Source: Viola odorata (lineage: Eukaryota; Streptophyta; Magnoliopsida; Malpighiales; Violaceae). Taken from it: a stretch of 64,000 nucleotides of DNA. Shown one piece after another: positions 11,467 to 25,585 of this stretch. The stretch lies in the NCBI GenBank assembly GCA_963691705.1, contig OY829539.1:51558327-51622326 (forward strand). The letters are read 5' to 3'. A program made the position numbers and the translations under genes. The first letter of the stretch is position 1; each line of letters starts with the position of its first letter. The notes under the pieces are model-generated. The model did not search any database. It was not told the DNA's origin and worked only from the letters and a program-made list of their open reading frames with translations.

Positions 11467-14400
11467 TTACTCCAGGACGGCAACCTCCTGATCAACCCTC
11501 CAATAGTTTGCATCATTGAACTCCTTAATCCCAGCGCCTGTGTCATCAGAATTCTCCTTTTCTGGCATCTTAGGGATAATGTTCCTCTTCAAGGGCCCTG
11601 CTTCACCCACAATCCCCTCCTTAAGAGCCTGCTCCATTGCCTTTTCAGTACCTTCTAACTCCACACCGACAAATTCAACATCCTCTTCAAACAATGAGGG
11701 CACTGCTGCAGATCTCTGGCTTGAGTCGCTACTGCATGACCCTGATCCATCACTAGAATCCTTGGTGGGTGATGAAAAACCGTTCGGGAGTACGACATCT
11801 CTACTTGACACTGATGAACTCCCATCAGGAGTTGCAACATCCTTGGCTTGGCAAGAAACATCATTCGAGTCATCATGATCTTCAAATGGATTCACACTTG
11901 ACCCACCAACTTGCAAATCTGAAGATTCTCCCCACCCTACCCATTCAGGTAAAGGCCTATCTCCAAACAATTCTTCATTATCTGACGCCTCAAATCTGAA
12001 GAACCCAACATCATTAGGAAGATTCACTTTCTCATTTTGCGAAATAGGGTCACTCCCAGGAAAGCTACTTAAGAAGTCTGTGTTAGAAGTGGATACCCCG
12101 TTGACTGGATCCTTGCTCTCAGTCAACTCATCATCCTCTCCAACCACTACCTCATCATCACTACTGCTGTTACCACAATTTGCATTTCCATTCAAATTTA
12201 TCTCATCCATCGTCTCCCCAGGAGAGGTACTTTCAGGTGCATTACCATTTCGGTCATCTTGGAATGCAAACCAATTTGAATTTGTGAACAAACTGCTGCA
12301 TTATGACCCAAAAAAAAAAAACGCTTAGATTCCAAATCAAATAGTCAGTTGACCATAGAAAAGCATCCCTAAAACTAAATTAATATGCAAACAAATTAAT
12401 ACTTCATAGTATCATCAGATGACTTTAAGCAAAAACATGGTGGAGGTAAGGAGGTTTCAGTACATATACTAGTACAGCTGTAGTTCTCTTAAGTTCACAC
12501 TCCCTCCACTCCCACATCCCGTAAAGTTTCAGCAAAAACCACAAATGACTAGAACTAGGAATTTTGTTCATATAATTGGTACGTAAGATCAGAATCAAAT
12601 ACATCAAATGAAGAAGAAGAAAAAAACTAACTTACCTCCCTTGGTCATCACCAAGCCTCAAGGACGATATAACTACTTCAGCAGACTCGTCATCAAAATA
12701 GACATCCTGCAGATCAAAAATCAAACTACGTATTAAATATTTTAAAGAATACAAAGTTTCATTCTGATATAGTTTACATCCCAATTTCCCACCCAGTACC
12801 TCCTCCAACAAAACCAGAATCCCACAACATAAATAAAAGGTTCTCCCATATAAAATAAAACGGATGTTTTCATGTTACCTCCTCATCTCGATCAAGACCT
12901 CCATTTTCCTGCAGGCAGAATTCCGTAATGTGATAAGGTCAGTACCTCAAATCTGTAACTTAAAAGATGAAAGCATTGGTTTTAGAAGAGAAAAGAACCA
13001 ACTAATTACCTCTTCAGCATCCTCATTTCCATAAATTTTGTATCTAAATGCCTGACTTAAATTATTTGCTAGAGCTGCTACATCATAGTCTCTGTCATGA
13101 AGGTCATCCTCATCACTATCCCTTGTCCTATCTTGCAATGCTGTCGGACGGCTGCAGAAAACAAGGGAAAACAAAATCTTTTCTACATAACACTAAAACA
13201 AGACTGAAGAATATTAGGGAAGCTAATCAACAAATATTGGAAACAATTTAGCCATCAAATTAAGTTTCTTCAACACTACGAACAGAAGGAACCCGTTCCA
13301 CTAGATAATTCTTTGAATCTGAGCATACAATTCAATTATCTTCCATATTTTATGAAAACGAAAATTGCGCACCAGAGAATGGTAGCACCCTACGCATGGT
13401 TAATACCCCAAGAAACAGAAAATAACCACCCTTAAATTACCCTCTCCTTACAACCATTATCCACTTTGCTGTGGACAAAGATCTCCACAATCCCAGTCCT
13501 TTATTTAATTAGGTTGCCAGTTTACAGCCATGAAATCAAGCCATCTGAGCAGCTTAGAGAAATATCGATTGGCAGGCAAAAGACTAGCCAGTAGTATGAT
13601 TATACCTCTACTTTCTCATATATTTTAAGTATTCTAAAGCATAGCTGATTGCTTACTCAATTACATCAAGCATTACAAAAGGAATATACAAGACAGATTT
13701 GGATATAGAAACCATCATCATGGTCATAAAGCTTTGACTAATGCCTTTTTCTCTAGTCATAAATATTGATAGAGATAGCTCTAAAACCTACTAAAGAATA
13801 AAGCTCAATGCAAGGTAGTGGATACAAATAAACAAATAGGAGCTCTGACAACAAATTGCATGCATATAACAGCAAAACAATATACACATCCTGAGTCCTA
13901 ACATACTATTTTGAGTTTGTAGGAACTCAGATATAGGCAATTTGTTGCATTTTCTCAGGTTGCTACCTATATGAATTTCAGCCTATATTGGCAATCATAA
14001 TTCATAAAACTGCACCAAAGCCATACACATGATAACAGGTTAGAATCACTAGTTTACCAGGATGATGCATCAAATTTTAATATAAAAAGTGACTATAGCC
14101 ACACTTTCCACTTAACTACAAAGTACAGTAAATATAGGGAAGGACCATACCCGCAAGCCCATCGGTAGACGTTTTCAATTGCATTGCGCTCTTGCAAAAC
14201 ACGAACTCGCCATTCATTCCATTCACTATTTTCCTACAGAGTACAAATGAAGTTAAGCGTGTTAGCACATACACAAGACAGAATCGAAGTTGCAATATCA
14301 CATCCATTACATATGAAGACATCAGCAATTGCACAACGTAAGTACCTAAACAGAAGTGCATAAGATCAATAACAACACCATTAGGCGACAACTTGTAACC

Positions 14401-17334
14401 ACAAGTTGGGTCAGGGGGCACGTAAAACAAGTTGGATAGAAGCGAAAACATAGAGAAAAAAAGTACACCGGAATTAAAAGTGTTAAATTCCTAACATAGA
14501 GTAAGTACAATTTTGGAACTCAAGGAAAAAATGCAACCTACGGATGATAGAGCAACAAAACAGTCTAACATCCTGATCCTGCCCCCAGTTCATTGCAGAG
14601 AGACAGGATGAATATGATTGATACCAGGAAAAAGTAGAAATAAGCGCACAATTTTGTTTTCAGCAAACCCAGATGCTGGAAAAAAAGAATCAAAGGAGCA
14701 ACCACTGTACACAGTGTAAGAAAATGGTTATGGTAGCTACTACCTGCAGATAAGTCTGGATGTGGCTATTGGTGTTTCCCAACTGAACAAGCTTGTTAGA
14801 GATACGTGTAATATGTCCGAGATTGCCAGCTCTTGGTGGCTGTTTTCCAGGGGCAGGTACAGTTGGCTGAAATAGGAATAACAACTATCAATAATAAGAA
14901 TATATATAAACCTAGGTGCAGCACAACACACCAGCCCCTGCCACACCAAACCATGCCCCACGCTTCTCCTCGCACTTGGTTTAGAGGATTAAACAGAAAC
15001 TTAAGTTCTCACGGTAAAGAAATTGCAATACCTGACTAGCATCACTGGAAACAACAGGATGTCTGTCAGTGCAAATAATTTTTCCTATCAAATCACAGTC
15101 TCGAAGAAGATGATCAACCATAGAGTCACTCTTTGTTTCCAAACAAGACAATATAATACTTTCTACATGATGATGCAACGCATTATTGTATGGGTACCTG
15201 CACAAGTGAAATAACAACGTTCATGCAAGAATCAAATAACAATAGACAAGACAACATCTGCAAAAGGAGGACCAATGTTTAATAGATGCCTGCTTAATAA
15301 ATTGACAAGAGTCATGGATTTTCATCTTAAAAAAAGTACACACTTACTCAAAGAACAGATCAAGAACTCGTTTAACTGTTCCTGAGCTGACCAATTCCTT
15401 CTCTGTAGCTTCATTTCCAGTTCTTAATAGCACCGCTATGAACTCCACAATCTAAAATGAATACCGCAGCAATTAATTCACAAGAACAAAAGGGGGAACA
15501 AACTACATTGTACACAAGCCACCAACTAGACATATTGCAGAAGGGAAACAATAGCCAACTCTGGAATGTGAGTCATAGAGGTAGTGATGAGGGTTCTGAT
15601 CCACACGCTCTTCCATATGAAGGGAAAGGCAGAAGCATTAAACCAACCTTTAGGCGATGCTTCCCAAGAGGAGGCTTCAATTCTCCATAAGTAGTTGGCA
15701 AAACTTTCTCATCAGAGAGCACATTTAATAGCATAAGCAAGTCACCTGCAAAATAAGATGGATAAGATTGCATACAACAAAAAATGAAAGGGAAATACTT
15801 TCAGGCTCCACGAAACAGGTCTATATATTTGGTTTGGCAACACAAATTAAATTGTTGAGTCTAGGTAGCCACTGATCCTTGATTTAAATGGAATTTGGAG
15901 ATAAAACTACAATGGAGATAGTTTCTGGATTTAGACAGCATTTAATGCCCAGAATGATTTACTCACCAAGTTTAGGTAACATTGCACTGACAGTCTCAGG
16001 ATTTACAGGGATTGGAGATTCATAAATATGCTGACTGCGGAAAGAATGCATCAAGGAGGAAGCAATCGCTGATCTTCTTGGATCCAGTAGAGAGATGCAC
16101 ACAGAAAGTGACTGGACAAGGGCAGATTTTGAACTTGAGTCTTCCAATGCATGATCAAATATCCTTGCAACAAAACTGCATGTAGAGAATCTCAAAACCG
16201 AGCAAAAATTAAACACATGGAAACAGAAAGAAGCTAAATGAACTAGTTGATGTGTAAAAGAACTCTAAAGACCTTGGACTGGAAAGTTTTGAAGCCATGG
16301 CTGATGGAGCATTTCGAGTTATTGCACACAGTGTTTCTGCTGCATTAGCATGAACTTCAGGAGCATTCTGATTCACATCAAAGAAAATTTTATATCATTC
16401 ACTACCATATATAGAAGGTCAGACTCTTACAATGATGTGCAGAAGTGCAAGTTCATTACATAGAGTTCATTAACAAGGTATCCTGCATGCCGTTCCTCAA
16501 TTTGTATTAAATAGAAAGGCAATGAAAACGAAACTTTATTTTCTTCAGAAGAATGCATGTTTCCACTTACAGAAGGACCCAATTTGTCCACAATCATCTC
16601 TAGCAGATTGCTCTCAGCCAACCATTGCATCACATCAATAAAATTGGGATACACGTGGTCATCAGCACCTACCAGCCGAACCAGAACCTGTGTGAAGCAC
16701 ACAATAGCATAAATCAGTTACATAATGTTAAAGAACTAGATAAAGCAGAAATAACGGCAGAAATAAACATCCCAATACCTCCATGATAGATGTTATTCCA
16801 ATCAAATCAACCAGTTGTCGGAAAACATCCTGATGGGCCTGCAAAAATATCAGCATGTGAGAATAATGAGCTAAGTTCAGGAGCGTGCCGACACATAGCC
16901 CATGTTTCACAACTAAGAAACACTAGCCAAGTCTGATTATTTTACTCTTCTTTTTGGAAGATCCAGATGTATATTTGGAGGCAATATATTTATGTTTCAT
17001 CCCGGCAATATTATAAGGCTGTCAGTACTATAAATGACATGAACAACCAGGAAAAATCATTGTAGTAGAACGAATTCACTCCATGCATGCAACAACAAAT
17101 GAGAATAGAGATGTCATTTGGGTCTAGCATCAGATAATCATGCTTCAAAGACCCAACAGCACAGAGTCCTTTAGTAGTTTAGGCGTGCTTTCCAAGGGCG
17201 CATATGCACCAGTTAGCATCCATTAAATGGTGTTGGCTTGCAACGATGTGCACAATGTCAGTCATGTCATTTAATTTTATACTGAGAAATTCCAGTCCTT
17301 ACCTAACATCCTGAACTTCATTTCTAATGTGTGT

Positions 17335-17365
<31 letters not shown>

Positions 17366-19156
17366 GGGAGGAAATCATATAAATGCCAATTTCAACAATC
17401 ACTGAACAGTAACCCTTGCAAGGATCCCACCACACTAGCAATCATACAATATTTCATGATTGCAAAACAAACAAACAAATACCAGTGCATGTACACATGC
17501 ATGAAGAGAAGTAACCACGAACTGAGATACGTATAATAGCAGTAACTCACTTGGACGTAGTTCATAAGTGGTACCGTCTTGCGCAGCATAAGGCAAACCA
17601 CAACCTAGAATGTTGTAGCAAATATCGTCACTGAAGCAGTCTTCATTGAGGTAAAAAATGAGCCATCAAATATAGCATACTGATAGCAACCTACCTTGCT
17701 GAAATAGCCAGCCAATAATGCACTATGAGGCCGGTTATGTTCCAAAAAAGAGAAGAGTAAGTCCATCAACTGCAACAGCAAGATTTTGTCAGAAAAAAGA
17801 AGGAAGCACCACTAGATCAACTTTCAGGTTTATGGATACTGTGTAATATAAAAAAAATGAAATTTACCTCCTCTTCCTCCACCAAGGTTTTAAGGATAAC
17901 ATCGATTTCACATGTAAATATCTCGCAAGCAATGAAGGGAAACCTAATAAGGAAGGATATTCATCAGGATCAAGAAATATACCAATATAACATCAAAAGG
18001 GCAAAGGAAATGATAATAAAGGACTTTCTTTTCTTTCCATTTTTTCCTTAGGCCACAATAACATACTTGAAGGCTCGTTTGCTTTCCGCATACTCTGGAG
18101 GCTCTTCAATGATGTATCTCAATAATTGCTCCACCTGGGCTCTATCACGTAGACTGCAAGAAATAATTTAGAATGAGTATCTAGAAGGAACAACCTCATG
18201 AAATATTGCACAAGAAATATACAACACATGATTCCTTGTGAAGTGGATGAGTATTCACACAAGACCAAGAAATTACAAATTAATAAGACGACTGTTTAAA
18301 GCTTTGCATTCTTGGATAATTTCCTCTTCATCTAGAAGCTCATCCAAAGTGAAGTTTTCTTTGTCTAGTACTGTCTCGACCTACAAAAGTAAAAGTATGG
18401 TCAGATAAACAATCGAGAAGATAAACAGACCCAAATATCAAATGTTTTTTTTTGTTTCCACATGTAAAAACATAAACTCCTTTAAGCAACAAAGGTGCCG
18501 GGAAATCACCCGTAAACCTAAAATTTGCAGCAAAAATTTATGGGATAGATTAGTTGTTACATATCAATGCATGTATATTGTATAATATAAACACAATTCT
18601 TCACAAAAGATAATCAACAATATTCCTACCATTTTTCAGTTGCAGCAAACATTCACGTCAGATTAATATAATTCATGTCAATTAAATGAAGTAGGCTCTC
18701 CAGGCAATAGTATTCAATTGCAAACGTGAAAATTAAAATGCACACGTGCAACACTTGCATTTCCGCACAGTATTCCCTCAACTTAAAAAGAGAAGCTCAT
18801 TAATTTTTTTTTTAAAAAAACATTATAACAAGGGAAATATAACTGCAAATAACCATAGAAGCCTATGATTCAAGCAGTCCAGAGATCAGCAGCAAACACT
18901 CTAACTAGTTACTAAAAAGTGAAAACCAAATTAAAACAGGACAAGTAGAAATCAAAAGCAAAAGTTCCACTGTGAGCTAAAACTCGCATGATGACAAGTC
19001 AAGAACTAGTGAACACAGATATACAGGAAGAAGTGGATAATTTCCAATTGAACAGCTCGAAAGTCCCATAGCCAAAAAAGGAGGAAAGAGTAAAGTAGGG
19101 AAAGGGATTAAACTCACAGGAGAGGAGGTGGAGAGGGAAGTGAGCTTCCAGAACAT
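11467..19156 (-). CDS. SAL-like (SAPS domain-like): SAPS-domain protein, regulatory subunit of PP6-type phosphatase
   Basis: SAPS proteins bind the PP6-type catalytic subunit (yeast Sit4; FyPP in Arabidopsis, where they are linked to PIN dephosphorylation and ABA signalling). Nineteen coding exons: 19156-19118, 18380-18277, 18153-18067, 17943-17868, 17769-17695, 17604-17551, 16838-16779, 16687-16571, 16367-16273, 16175-15967, 15745-15648, 15451-15348, 15197-15032, 14866-14744, 14233-14151, 13151-13010, 12908-12879, 12706-12636, 12295-11467. All introns are GT-AG and in phase, giving 853 residues. The start MFWKLTSLSTSSPVETVLDK and the phrases LLAGYFSKVVVCLM and PEVHANAAETLCAITR are family hallmarks of the helical-repeat SAPS region, roughly residues 1-480. 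The last exon encodes an acidic, Ser-rich, probably disordered tail. Divergent from the CASP-like gene. Confidence 0.94.
17329..17368. repeat. (TG)n followed by a 20-G run inside a SAPS intron
   Basis: About ten TG dinucleotides run straight into 20 consecutive G residues. The tract lies in the intron between coding exons 6 and 7 (17550-16839), so the transcript carries C20 followed by (CA)n. The length is likely polymorphic and error-prone in sequencing. Confidence 0.95.
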
Positions 19157-20296
19157 GATGAAGAAGTGAGCAGATTACCAGAGGAAGGAAGAGCGGATCT
19201 GCAAAACCTAAAAGGAGGAGCAAATCTAGGGATGAATAATAACAGAGGAAAGAGAGGAGCAGGAAACCCTAATTTTTGTGGAAGGGAAGTGATGGGAGAT
19301 CTCGAAAAAGAAAGAAAGAAAGGAGGCCGTGAAGATCGAGAGGAGGCGGGTGGGCGTGAGAAGAATAAAAATCGGCGAGCTATGGGTTTAATTGAGCGAC
19401 GAGTGGAAAGGCGGAAAAGTACAAAAAATGGTACTCCGGTTTTCACTATTACCAAATGATATTAAAATGGCCCCTCTATTCGAATTTTCTTATTGTTTTG
19501 GTCCCTCATCTAATTTTTGTCTTAATTTGGCTCCTTTACTGCCAATCGTTTATTCAAACAGGATAACAGTAAAATAGGGTGCTCGTTAAATATTTCGTTG
19601 CGCTCTTATCAGATCAATTTGTCCTTGTTTTTTCTAAGTAATGCGGTAAAAAAGAAACCAAAATCAGTTTTCCTTCCATAAAAAGCAAAAATAGTACTGT
19701 AGTTCTCACATCTTTGCTTTGCTGTTATTGGACCTTTGAGTTTGACAAGACGAACAAAGGTGTAAAGTGTTAACCGTCCGGTCCAAAACTATATTTCGTT
19801 TTTTCCAAAAGAATAATCTTCGCATAACAGCTACCCGCTAACGTACAATTAAAAAAGCAATGGAGCTGGATTTTTTTTTCCAAACACACTCCACGCGCGT
19901 GCAGCTGCCAGTCCAACTTTGGCGCGTTCCACAAAAATCCAACTCCCCAAGTCAGTCTCTCAGCTGCGTCACGCTTTCTCTGCTTCCTCCTTCTCTCGCT
20001 TTCCGTCCCTTCAACCTCGCGTGCAAGAAGAAGAAGCTCGGCAGATCCCACTATCCCGCACTCCGTTGGCCCCACGCGCACAACCATACCTTCGTCTGCT
20101 AAGGTAAACTTCAACTACGATTCTTGGATCTCAGACCTTCTGTTAGGTAGGAGTAGCAGTTGATTGTACTGATTTTGCATGTTTTGGTCGATCAGATTGC
20201 TATTCTGTACTATCGCTATGGTTGGTGAGATGACTAATTGAGGAACCTTTTGCGGCGGCGGCGGAGGCAGAGGCTGCGGTGGTTGTGGTTGGAAAG
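19157..20296. promoter_or_regulatory. Shared divergent promoter region of the SAPS and CASP-like genes
   Basis: The two genes point away from each other with 1.14 kb between their start codons. The SAPS side (19157-19400) is purine-rich on the plus strand. The 19437-19600 stretch ('cccctctattcgaatttt', 'tttggtccctcatctaattt') resembles decayed repeat sequence. The CASP-like side (19850-20296) is GC-richer and CT-rich, like a leader. No TATA box is assigned. Confidence 0.5.
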
Positions 20297-22578
20297 ATGA
20301 ATTCGAGCCATGCGGCGGTTCACCCAGTGGAAGATCCTCCTCCGACGGATGTTGGGAACAATAACAACAACGGCCCGAGATTGCGGATGAAGGACATACA
20401 AGGGATGCCTGGGACAAAAGGCGGTTTGACCTTGCGTTGCTTACAATTTATATTTGCTGCTGCTGCACTTGCTGTCATGGCAACCACTAACGACTTCCCT
20501 TCCGTTACTGCCTTTTGGTAAACACGTATTGTATTGCTATATTTGCCCATACTTTGCCTTGGCTTTGCTGTTTGTTTGAAGGTTTTTGTTTTTGAATGTG
20601 GAAAAGGGGACATTTAGCAGTTTTGTTAGAGATATGTGCTAGTAATTTTAGGTTTGTGACCTGAATATGGTGAAGAGCGTGAAAACTTTTGCTGTTATAA
20701 CGGTTTGATTTTGTTATAGGGTGGAATAAATCCATCGATGTCTTTGTTGTGGGCATACACACCTTTTATGCGTCTTCTGCAACCTTAGCATTTTAGTTGA
20801 TTTGTTGTGAGAACTCTCTATTATGCTGTTCAGAAGAAGAATGTGAAAGTGAGATGTGAGATATATAATAGATGCATTTCAAATTTCTTAGAAAGATATC
20901 ATAATATGATGTGTCAGATACTCTTTTGTTGTCTTTACCTGAAATTTTGTATAATGTGGATGTAGTGTGTGTGGTGGATATGCATCGTACTTAAATCCGC
21001 CGTCGCCAAGCATCTATAAAGTAGAGTCTATGAAAATTAGATGTTCAAAGGTTTCCTCTTCTTCATATATCCACTTGTGGTAACACAATTGCAAGACTCT
21101 CTGGCATGTTTTAGGTAGAAAGTGATGAGATTTTTGGTGTATGGTACTTGAAAACTATTTCACTATCTTTTGCTTGTGATCAAACTTCTTCTTACACATA
21201 ATTGAAAGCTGAAGTATCAAATTTTTGGTTTGTGGTGCTGTTTGATGTCCATCCTGGTGTTTCCTGTTCAATCACATAGATTTTTCTTCCTATTCAGCTA
21301 CCTTGTAGCAGCTGCTGGGTTGCAGTGTTTGTGGAGCCTTTCCTTGGCAATTGTTGATATTTATGCCATTATGGTGATGCGCTCCTTGCAGAATTACCGG
21401 ATTGTGAGCTTGTTCACTGTTGGTGACGGGGTAAGATTACAATAAGATCATGACAGTAAAGCTGAATAATGGCATCTATTTAGCAGGACTACAGTTGATG
21501 TGGTGTACGATTCCACTCAAACATGCCCTTTTAGAGTCTCCGCTGCTTAAATAAACTTTATATATTTGACTTGCTTGTTCATTTCTGTTCATGAAGATGT
21601 GGAATTCAAATGAACTCTTATGATCTTTCTTGTTATGAATATTTAATTGCTTGGATGCTTTCCAAACAAATTTCTGTACTTATTCATTGTTTCTCCTCCC
21701 TTCTGTTTATTTTCTAGGCCATAAGAGTTAAGGTGTTGCTATGGTTAGTTGCATTTTAACTCATAACTAGCTAATGAAAGTTGAGCCTACTTATGTAATC
21801 TTATCAAATTAAATTTAGGCTGCAATCCACTCTGAATTACATTAGTTCTTGAAATAACATTGTCAATATGACCCGTGCAAACATTATCAATCTGCTAGCT
21901 CTATAAATGTAGTTTCGAAGTTCAATTGAAATTTGATTATAAATGTTGTTCATGATGATTTCTATCAAGTTGCCTCCTTTAATGCATGGATCATACAGTA
22001 GCTATGAATCTGTATGATTGGTATGGAAGAAGCTTGCATTAAAAGTCCCACCATGCTCTACTACCTGACAAGTGACCCACTGTCTTTATTGTGGCTCAAT
22101 CATGCAGAGGAGTTTAACGTAAAAGTGGAGGGTCCTCTCATAAGTCATAATGTTGTTAAAGCGCTTGTACTTTGTACAGAAGCATTTTGAGCCAAAGTGG
22201 ATTGGTCTCAGTCAAATTGCACGTCTAAACCCCACCTGCATAGCCTTTGCAAACATGACCATTGTTTTCGACTGCGATTTTGCTTCAATATTCACACCTT
22301 ATAAGAGCTGCTACGTTTTGTGACTTGTGAGTTTATTGTACTGACCCCCCCCAAATCTTTTGCTCACTCTTGTCTTCTTCTTCCAGATCACATCCACTCT
22401 TACATTTGCTGCAGCTTGTGCTTCTGCTGGCATCACAGTTCTTATCGACAATGATCTTGATGATTGTGCTCAGAACCATTGCGTGCGTTTTGAAACTGCT
22501 ACCGCCATGGCTTTCATCAGCTATTTCTCAGCATTGCCTTCTTTTATCCTGAACTTTTGGTCACTGGCTTCCCGATAA
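20297..22578 (+). CDS. CASPL5A-like: CASP-like four-helix membrane protein, family 5A
   Basis: CASP-like proteins are MARVEL-type four-helix plasma-membrane proteins; Casparian strip CASPs organise wall-modifying scaffolds, while the role of group 5 is poorly known. Three exons (20297-20517, 21298-21430, 22387-22578) give 181 residues, a normal length. The first ATG in the leader is used; a longer leader frame is not needed. After a polar N-terminus with a run of five Asn (21-25) come four hydrophobic segments: about 48-63, 71-100, 118-137 and 155-178. The family-conserved Arg in helix 1 (R47) and Asp at helix 3 (D117, in TVGDG) are present. The second extracellular loop has DDCAQNHC. Introns are GT-AG, with phases 2 and 0. 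Confidence 0.94.
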
Positions 22579-25466
22579 TGTCAGAAGATGGAAAAAAAGA
22601 GAATTAAAATAGAGATATGACTATACTAGCTGTTTTGTGATAACAACTGAAATACATGGTCTTGTCTGATGCTTCTCGCCATTTTGTACTGTGCGTCCAA
22701 AAAGAAAGAACGAATTCCGCTTGTATTTTTGTGTGAATGTTTTGTAAATTAGGATGCCCGGTAAATATGTGGGCTGCTTGACGTTTCTGGATTCACACCA
22801 TCATTTTACTAGGAAATGGAATTGGTTAGATCCTTTTGATGTATAACATTCCTCTGGAATATGGAAAATGATAAGTAAAATGAGCGTCTTTTTTCATAAT
22901 ATTCACTCATCTATTGAAAATTGTCAAGACTTCTTGCAAGGTATCAAGATTGCATCATCAAAACCTACAAAAATGAGGATGATGTTGTTGTTTTTGTACT
23001 TCTTTATCAAATTTGAAGTTGGGGTAATTACTCAAACACGCCGCGTTACATGTCGGGTGGGCGGACCGATTCCTGGTTATGCATTATAAGCATGGAGGAA
23101 GAGTAAAGCAGATGGTGTGCAAGATATGGTTATACATCTATAGTATTAAATTAAATAATTACAGCTCTGTTCTCGTGATACCTTCAAAGATGGTAAAATG
23201 CACGAGACCCGGAAGAAAAAAAGATTTACTCCTCAAGATTGACAAATCCATCGAAACTTTCCTTCTAAAATGCATGAGTAATGCGGTTTACGGCATAACG
23301 TTTACTGACTAATGTAGCAAGATCCGATCCGGTCAATTCCATATTAAGCGTCAATCTTTTTTCCGATAAGGTGAGAAATTTAATTCGGAAACAAGATGAT
23401 GCGAGATTATACAAGTGTTACAAGAAGTATGAAGAGATTGTAATTTGTAAAACAGGTACGAATTCGTTTGTAAATATTTCTTCATTTTACAAAAAAATTA
23501 TACTAAGTGATCGACGTTGCAGGTTTTGCAGCTTGATGAGCTAACGGAGGCAATAGAACTTAGACCAACTAGGTCGTCAAAGCGAAAGGTATTGTAGGAT
23601 CACCTAACTTAATTCTTTTAAATTACCACACCAATTTAAATTTACGTGTGTAGTTTCACCAAAATATAAAATAATTGCTGACATGAACGATGAATTTGGT
23701 TGCAGAACTGTGGTAGGGGTAACTGCAGCAACAACAACATTAATGGTACTGCTAATGGTGCTTCTACCCAAGAAAACTTTGACCCAGTGATTGTAACCAA
23801 ATTTCTTATTTGCTATTATCTCATAACTACCACGATAAAAGTATTTTCGAGTTAGCTTATGAGTTATAATTAGACCTAAACATTGCGCGTCCAGATAGAC
23901 GATGCAGCCCAGCCAACATAAGCTTAATAGAAATGCTAGTTTGACCATATCCCGACCTGAGTCACTCTTAATCCAACGGGTCTAGGGTTGAGTTGAGGCT
24001 TGAACTTCAAGCACAAACCCAATATGATAAGCATCTCAAGCCCCAGCTTAAAACCAAAAAAAGGCTAGCCAATTATAAAAATAAATAAAAATATTATGCA
24101 CGTATAAAACCGTTACATTCTAATATTACAAAAACAAAGTGGTTGGTGATTTGATGTTCCATGTTCTCTTTTCTACATCCATGACCCAAGTTCGACAAAA
24201 AGAAAAAGAGAGGACATCTTATGATTTTGTGGCCTGGCTATAATAGATTTTGGTGTTTCAACCATTCAGTGTATGCTTTTTTGCTTTATGGGCCAGCTCG
24301 ACTGAGCCCGACCCACGCCTAGCCTTGGGCTTTCTCCACTACTCCAAGCTTGATCATGAGGGGTTAGAGAGTCTGGCCGACCGGCCCACGGACAAGTCAT
24401 AATTATGATCCACCGGTACGCAATTTCAGTAGTATACAATATTCTTAACTAGTGTTTTAGGAATTAGAAAAAACTAGTATAAAATATTCTAACATCCACG
24501 AGGAACAAGCAATTTTGTATCTTATTCCTTGACATTTTGGCTTTTAAACTCTAATTCCTAACCAATCGATAATGTACGAAACTTTAATTATTACCGTTAG
24601 AATTTTTATCTAAAATCCTAATAATGTACTAAAAAATAATTTTGAAATTATCATTAAAAAAATCATAAAAAACCAGAAATGTAGAAAAACTCATAAAAAT
24701 GGGAATTGTTTTTTTTATAATATTTTTGAATAATTAAAAAATACAAGAAAGTAAAAATTATAAAAAACCAATTAATTACAAAAAAATTATGAAAAATTAA
24801 AAAATCTTGAAATTGTATATTTCATTATTTTTATTATTTTTTAATGTTTATGTAATTTTTTAATTTTTTATAATTTTTAATTTCTCCTACTTTTTTAATT
24901 TTTTAATTATTAAAAAATATTATCCAAGAAAAAGATTCAATATCCATTTTCTGAAGAAAATAAAAAAATAAAATTTTAATGTAAAAAAATATTTCTTAAT
25001 GCACCATTAGAAAACATTAGATATTCTAACAGAAATTATAACAACATGGATTAAAGTTTCCTATGTTTCACTAAAGTTTGAGAAACAAACATTTGGAACT
25101 AAGGTACAGTATTTTACCCAAAAAACTATGATTGAGAGCCATCCATTTTAATGTGATCAATCTCATCCGGGACTTGGGGAGTTTAATTGTACGTTTACCA
25201 GCTCTTCCTTTCCAGTTTTGTCCTTTTAGTAGAAAAAGTTGTTTAGACACAATTCATGATGTCTTGTAACCTTAAATTCTTGGTTTTTTCTAAGCGCATA
25301 TAAATCTTGTGTACAATCAACTTAGGAAAATAAAATTATGTTTATAAATTACTTTTAACTAGTAAAATCTTACCATACATTGCCACTCATGCTACTCCAA
25401 ATCCTCCGAGAAGAAGAGTTAACTAATAAATGCCCCCAAAATAAGGGCATAAACCCTCCCTTGTAA
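22579..25466. other. Intergenic sequence downstream of the CASP-like gene, no gene seen
   Basis: The CASP-like 3' UTR probably ends within the first few hundred bases. 23940-24400 is a GGCCC/GCCC-rich patch resembling a decayed DNA transposon. 24440-25080 is very AT-rich with imperfect inverted similarity between its ends, which I could not resolve into an element. Confidence 0.4.
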
Positions 25467-25585
25467 AACTCCTTTCATTCTTTAGTAATTGACTTTTTGA
25501 AATAGTAGCAAAATTGAAAATATGATTTTTATTTTATTTTATTCCACATTGTTTTATTTTTTTTCCTAATTTCCACTCAAATTAC

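Noticed and set aside
24440..25080. Possible large inverted repeat
   Set aside because: End similarity is patchy and could arise from very high A+T content; no target duplication was found.
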